A DNA stretch of 8,494 nucleotides from NCBI GenBank assembly GCA_035526665.1, contig DATLBY010000285.1, positions 1 to 8,494 on the forward strand. The letters run 5' to 3'. Positions 4,734 through 8,494 of this stretch are shown one piece after another. The DNA comes from DATLBY01 sp035526665. Its GTDB lineage: Bacteria; Acidobacteriota; Terriglobia; Bryobacterales; Bryobacteraceae. Position 1 is the stretch's first letter, and the number at the start of each line of letters is the position of its first letter. The translations under genes and the position numbers were made by a program. The notes under the pieces were generated by a model. It made no database searches. It worked only from the letters and a program-made list of their open reading frames with translations, and was not told where the DNA came from.

Positions 4734-6950
4734 TTGGATAACACTGCAAAACTCTCCGCCACTAAAGTAGTCGTAGCCAGCACGGTGATGCTGTCGTTCA
4801 TTTCCTTCTGGCGGGCCAGCGCCATCGTGCTGAGTGATATGGCATCGTCGGCATTTTATGCCGGCGGCATCGCGGAACAGGCCATCGGCCGCAGCGCACC
4901 CTGGTTCATTCTCGGGGTAATGTTCTTCAGCTTTGCGGTCCGTTCGGTATACCTCGAAAGCAGCGGAATGTTTGTCCGGGGCGGCGTCTACGTGGTCGTC
5001 CGCGATGCCATGGGGCCTTTTGTAGCCCGCCTGTCGGTGTCGTCACTCTTATTCGACTACGTCCTCACCGGGCCCATCAGCAGCGTCAGCGCCGGGCAGT
5101 ATCTGGGCCGGCTCATCAACGAATTCAGTGAGATGCTGCACTCCAGTTTCCAGGTAAATCCGAATCACTTCGCTGCCTTTTTTGGAATCGTAGTGACAGC
5201 CTATTTCTGGTGGGCCAACATCAAAGGCATGCATGAGAGCAGTGGCAAGGCGCTTCGCATCATGCAGATCACAACCGTGATGGTGGTGGCTTTCCTCATC
5301 TGGTGTCCGCTGACGATTCTGATCCGAGGTGTGGCGCAGATTCCTCCGGCGCCCGTGCCCGCTAACCTGCACTTCAGCGCGGAAGGCCTGGGTTGGTTTC
5401 AGGGAACGATCTGGCCGGCCTTCGGCCTGGTGGCAATCACCATCGCCTTCGGCCATTCGCTACTTTCCATGAGCGGCTTCGAGACCCTGGCGCAGGTCTA
5501 CCGGGAGATTGCATCGCCCAAGCTTAAGAATCTGAGCATCACCGGAAATATTGTTTGCACGTATGCGGTGGTTTGTACCGGCGTGATCACAATCTTCGCG
5601 GGGCTGATCATACCCGATACGATTCGCAAGGGATATGTGGACAATCTGCTCGGAGGCCTGGCGATGCACCTGGTGGGCCCGCCTCTACTGCGGCTGCTCT
5701 TTCACATTTTCGTAGTGATCGTTGGCGTGTTGATTCTTTCGGGCGCGGTCAATACGTCCATTATCGGCGCCAATGGCGTGATGAACCGGATAGCCGAGGA
5801 CGGCGTCCTGGTGGACTGGTTCCGCAAGCCGCACAAGCGGTTCGGAACAACCTTCCGCATCATCAATCTGATCGCCGTCCTGCAGGTGGCCACGGTTCTG
5901 CTTAGCGGCGGAGATGTTTATCTTTTGGGCGAAGCCTATGCGTTCGGCGTAGTGTGGAGTTTCGCCCTCAAAGCCCTGGGCGTGTTTGTCCTTCGCTTCC
6001 ACCGCCACGATCAGGAATACAAAGTGCCGGGAAACATCCGGGTGGCGGGCCGCGAGTGGCCGGTGGGTCTGGCCGTCACCACGCTGGTCCTCTTCATGGT
6101 CGCGATCGCCAATCTGTTCTCCAAGCGGATCGCGACCATCTACGGTATCGCTTTCACCGTCCTGCTCTTTATCGTCTTCACTGTTTCCGAACACATCAAT
6201 AACAAAAAAAATAAAGGCAAGAAGAGCGGTCTGGAGGAGTTTAACCTCGATATCCGTTCCGAGATCACCAGCCACTCCGTCACGGCGCGCGAAGGCTGCA
6301 TTCTGGTGGGCGTGCGCGATCCGCAGCGCCTGGGACATCTGGTGAAAGTCCTCGAGAAGACCAATCTTCGCCGTCATGACATCGTCGTCATGACTGTCCG
6401 GCAAATCTCCACCGGCGCGGGCGAGTACGACCTAGCTGACAACCAGCTCTTCAGCGAGTATGAAAAAGAGCTTTTCACCCACGTTGTCTCGGTCGCGGAA
6501 AAAGAGGGCAAACGGGTCGATCTGCTGGTGGTCCCCGGCATCGATGCTTTCGAAGCCATGGTTCAAACCGCCGCGCGGCTGAAGGCGTCCCGGCTGGTCA
6601 CTGGCGTCTCCGAAACAATGGACCAGGAGGAGCTTGCCCGGCGCATCGGGCTAGCCTGGGAGAATCTGCCGGAGCCTCGCCACGCGTTTTCCCTGGAGGC
6701 AATCCCGCCCGGCAATCGCAAATCGATTTTTGTGAACCTCGGCCCGCACCCGCCGCGCCTCTGGCCCGATGACCTCGCCCGCCTGCATGAGCTCTGGCTG
6801 CGGCTCTCCACGGATGCCTTTGGTTCGCGCCTCCACCATCGGGATGTTGTCGGGGTCGCGCTCCGCCGCATGGAAGAGGATCTGAACGGCGCCAATTCCG
6901 GTGCGATTCTTTCCGCTATTGAACGGGAGCTTGAGGATCATCAAAGTTGA
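4734..6950 (+). CDS. APC/KUP-superfamily permease, KimA-like (probable K+ uptake), with C-terminal USP-like domain
   Basis: A 738-residue inner-membrane protein with about 12 hydrophobic segments in residues 12-486, then a cytosolic tail. SDMASSAFY (34-42), GGVYVVVRDAMG (83-94), FDYVLTGPISSVSAG (107-121) and SGFE (247-250) align with Bacillus subtilis KimA. The KimA K+-site residues Asp36, Tyr43, Asp117, Thr121, Ser125 and Glu233 correspond to Asp35, Tyr42, Asp108, Thr112, Ser116 and Glu250; Thr230 is replaced by Ser247. This supports H+-coupled K+ uptake over amino-acid transport. The tail has a USP-like alternating strand/helix pattern (about 519-625), starting CILVGVRD, but lacks the full nucleotide-binding glycine motif. 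A further segment of about 78 residues (661-738) is unassigned. The start is TTG at 4734 because an in-frame TGA ends at 4730; only a poorly spaced GAGG precedes it, and GTG/ATG codons 18-19 would cut into helix 1. The kinase gene follows after 39 bases. Confidence 0.85.
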   Translation: MDNTAKLSATKVVVASTVMLSFISFWRASAIVLSDMASSAFYAGGIAEQAIGRSAPWFILGVMFFSFAVRSVYLESSGMFVRGGVYVVVRDAMGPFVARLSVSSLLFDYVLTGPISSVSAGQYLGRLINEFSEMLHSSFQVNPNHFAAFFGIVVTAYFWWANIKGMHESSGKALRIMQITTVMVVAFLIWCPLTILIRGVAQIPPAPVPANLHFSAEGLGWFQGTIWPAFGLVAITIAFGHSLLSMSGFETLAQVYREIASPKLKNLSITGNIVCTYAVVCTGVITIFAGLIIPDTIRKGYVDNLLGGLAMHLVGPPLLRLLFHIFVVIVGVLILSGAVNTSIIGANGVMNRIAEDGVLVDWFRKPHKRFGTTFRIINLIAVLQVATVLLSGGDVYLLGEAYAFGVVWSFALKALGVFVLRFHRHDQEYKVPGNIRVAGREWPVGLAVTTLVLFMVAIANLFSKRIATIYGIAFTVLLFIVFTVSEHINNKKNKGKKSGLEEFNLDIRSEITSHSVTAREGCILVGVRDPQRLGHLVKVLEKTNLRRHDIVVMTVRQISTGAGEYDLADNQLFSEYEKELFTHVVSVAEKEGKRVDLLVVPGIDAFEAMVQTAARLKASRLVTGVSETMDQEELARRIGLAWENLPEPRHAFSLEAIPPGNRKSIFVNLGPHPPRLWPDDLARLHELWLRLSTDAFGSRLHHRDVVGVALRRMEEDLNGANSGAILSAIERELEDHQS
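6373..6394. repeat. Two copies of the palindrome GTCATGAC inside the permease gene
   Basis: GTCATGAC occurs at 6373-6380 and 6387-6394, 14 bases apart centre to centre, in codons for Arg-His-Asp-Ile-Val-Val-Met-Thr. The same 8-mer is at 4670-4677 before the gene. It may be chance within codons or a protein-binding site. Confidence 0.4.
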
Positions 6951-6989
6951 GAATCTCTTTCTCGCGCTGGACTCGGCGAAAATTGAAGC

Positions 6990-8420
6990 GTGGTGGTTCG
7001 CATAACCCGCTATCTGGCGGCACTGGCCGTCGTGATCGTCATCACGGCTGCCACTCGCCACTTTGGCTTGAACAGCACCACCGTGGCTCTCCTCTTTTTA
7101 TTAATTGTTCTGGCCGCAGCAACGTTCTGGGGCTTGGGAGTAGCCATTGCGGCCTCCTTGGCGGCGCTTCTCGCATTTAACTATTTCTTTCTTCCACCAC
7201 TCGGCACATTCGCGGTGGAAGATCCACAAAACTGGATCGCTCTCTTCGCTTTTCTCATTACAGCCGCAACCGCTAGTCAACTCTCCGCCAGAGCGCAGCG
7301 CCGGGCCGCCGAAGCCCAGCAGCGCGGGCTGGAGACGGAAAGACTCTATGAACTTGGCCGCGCCATCCTTTTAAACCAACAATTCAATCACGTTCTGGAG
7401 CAGACGGCGGCGGATATCGCGAGAATATTCGATATCCCGCAGGTAGCTTTCCTGGATTCGGCGACGCGCACCGTTTATCAGGGCGGCGCTGAGCCTTTCC
7501 AGGAGCCTGAGCTGGCTTCGGTCATGAAGACGGGAAACGCCCACCGCGATGGCAGTATGGCCGTGACGCCCGTACGGCTGGGAGGAAAATCCATTGGAAG
7601 TATGGGCCTGCGGGGACGGACGCCCATGAATGAGACCTTGGTGGAAGCCATTGCAAATCTCGCCGCGATCTCAGTGGAGCGCGCCCGGGCCATTGAACGG
7701 GCTAGCAAAGCCGAGGCGGCAAGGCGTGGGGAAGAGCTTCGGGCTACCCTGCTGGACGCGCTGGCGCACGACTTGAAAACTCCCCTGACCGCGATCAAAG
7801 CCGCGATCAGCAGCTTGATCACCTCGCCGCCGCGCAGCTCCGAAGGAGAGCAGGAGCTTCTGACCATCATTTCGGAGGAGACCGACAGGCTCAATCAAAC
7901 GGTCAGCGAGGCCGTTCAGATGGCACGGGTCGATGCCGCCAAAATTTCTCTCGTGTCCTCCCGCTGCCGTGTGGCCGAGCTCCTGGAGAATTCGCTGGCT
8001 GCTATCCGCTCACCCGACCTGGCACGTCGAATCGCTGTGCATGTAGCGCCTTCGCTTCCCGAGGTGGAAGTCGACGCCGACCTCATTCGCCAGGTCCTGG
8101 CTCAATTGATCGGTAACGCGGAAAAATACTCGATTGCCGATGGCTGCATTGAGATCGCCGCCGTCGAAGAAGGCGATTCCGTCGTTCTGTCAGTGGCGGA
8201 CCGTGGCCCGGGAGTCACGCTTGAGGAGCAATCCAGAATCTTTGAGAAGTTCTATCGGGGGCCGCATTCCAAATCGGTGGAAGGCACCGGCATGGGGTTG
8301 TGCATCGCCAGAGCGATTGTAGAGGCCCATGGCGGCAGAATCTGGGTAGTGACCAACCATTGGGGCGGGGCTACTTTTTTGTTCCGGGTACGCAAGGCGA
8401 GGAGCGCGGCGACTGCATGA
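6990..8420 (+). CDS. KdpD-like sensor histidine kinase lacking the KdpD N-terminal and USP domains
   Basis: A 476-residue membrane kinase. Four hydrophobic segments (about 8-22, 30-46, 50-68, 83-97) with FNYFFLPPLGTFAVEDPQNW (63-82) are the DUF4118 membrane domain of KdpD. A GAF-like region (about 116-235) follows, then HisKA with phospho-acceptor His260 in ALAHDLKTPLTAIK, and a HATPase with N-box LIGNAEKYS (Asn375), G1 box VADRGPGVT (Asp404), F-box IFEKFYRG and G2 box GTGMGLCIA. E. coli KdpD is about 890 residues and begins with a Walker-type KdpD domain and a USP domain; neither is present here and an in-frame TGA at 6984 precludes a longer start. The GTG at 6990 (or 6993) is the start, with only a weak ribosome-binding site, so coupling to the permease 39 bases upstream is likely. 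It would sense turgor or K+ state and phosphorylate the regulator encoded next. Confidence 0.92.
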   Translation: MVVRITRYLAALAVVIVITAATRHFGLNSTTVALLFLLIVLAAATFWGLGVAIAASLAALLAFNYFFLPPLGTFAVEDPQNWIALFAFLITAATASQLSARAQRRAAEAQQRGLETERLYELGRAILLNQQFNHVLEQTAADIARIFDIPQVAFLDSATRTVYQGGAEPFQEPELASVMKTGNAHRDGSMAVTPVRLGGKSIGSMGLRGRTPMNETLVEAIANLAAISVERARAIERASKAEAARRGEELRATLLDALAHDLKTPLTAIKAAISSLITSPPRSSEGEQELLTIISEETDRLNQTVSEAVQMARVDAAKISLVSSRCRVAELLENSLAAIRSPDLARRIAVHVAPSLPEVEVDADLIRQVLAQLIGNAEKYSIADGCIEIAAVEEGDSVVLSVADRGPGVTLEEQSRIFEKFYRGPHSKSVEGTGMGLCIARAIVEAHGGRIWVVTNHWGGATFLFRVRKARSAATA

Positions 8421-8494
8421 GTGAACCGGTCATTTTGGTGGTGGACGACGAGCCGCAGCTTCGGCGGGTGATGCGCGCTACCTTATCAAACCTC
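8417..8494 (+). CDS. Response regulator, KdpE-like (partial, N-terminal 26 residues)
   Basis: ATG at 8417 overlaps the kinase stop as ATGA, the usual sign of translational coupling between a kinase and its partner regulator. The visible part starts MSEPVILVVDDEPQLRRVM: strand 1 and the acidic pair Asp10-Asp11 of the receiver-domain phosphorylation pocket, followed by helix 1. PQLRRVMRATL is the pattern seen in KdpE-type OmpR-family regulators. The phospho-acceptor Asp and the DNA-binding domain lie beyond the window, so the OmpR/KdpE class is inferred from the partner kinase. Confidence 0.88.
   Translation, partial: MSEPVILVVDDEPQLRRVMRATLSNL

Noticed and set aside
5685..6404. Antisense 239-codon open frame within the permease gene
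   Set aside because: It mirrors GC-rich codon bias of the sense gene, shows low-complexity His/Asp/Gln/Arg composition and no recognisable domain.

Overview
The window reads like a chromosomal stretch of a moderately GC-rich Gram-negative-type bacterium. The gene set suggests Acidobacteriota, perhaps the Solibacter/Bryobacter side: a DUF6807 (so-called PmoA) protein, a TatA/TatC pair with long low-complexity extensions, a small VIQEL-type protein, and an APC permease followed by a short KdpD-like kinase. This placement is inference from recalled gene neighbourhoods, not a search. No mobile element, CRISPR array or rRNA is visible. Coding density is high and no gene-free stretch reaches 300 bases.

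Layout. Positions 1-594 (minus) hold the N-terminal 198 residues of a YghX-like dienelactone hydrolase with a twin-arginine-type leader, cut by the window edge. A tRNA-Ala(CGC) gene with encoded CCA lies just upstream on the same strand (649-724). A class I SAM methyltransferase (830-1507, plus) converges on a 68-residue basic protein (1513-1719, minus). Then come tatC (1749-3011) and tatA (3118-3573), both on minus, with a good sigma70-type promoter upstream of tatA. Divergently, 3720-4649 (plus) encodes a secreted DUF6807 protein. The last block, all plus, is a 738-residue APC/KUP-type permease with a cytosolic USP-like tail (4734-6950), a KdpD-like histidine kinase reduced to DUF4118-GAF-HisKA-HATPase (6990-8420), and the first 26 codons of a response regulator overlapping it by 4 bases (from 8417).

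How the parts fit. tatA and tatC form a minimal twin-arginine export unit; the hydrolase at the left edge looks like a possible Tat substrate. The right-hand block looks like a potassium homeostasis module: the permease keeps almost all the side chains known to bind K+ in Bacillus KimA, and the two genes after it resemble KdpD and KdpE. The kinase lacks KdpD's usual N-terminal ATP-binding and USP domains, while the permease ends in a USP-like domain. A sensory domain may therefore sit on the transporter rather than on the kinase. That is the most interesting idea in the window. Secondary points are the palindrome GTCATGAC before and inside the permease gene, foldable leader sequence before that gene, and matching Tyr/Asp-rich extensions on TatA and TatC.
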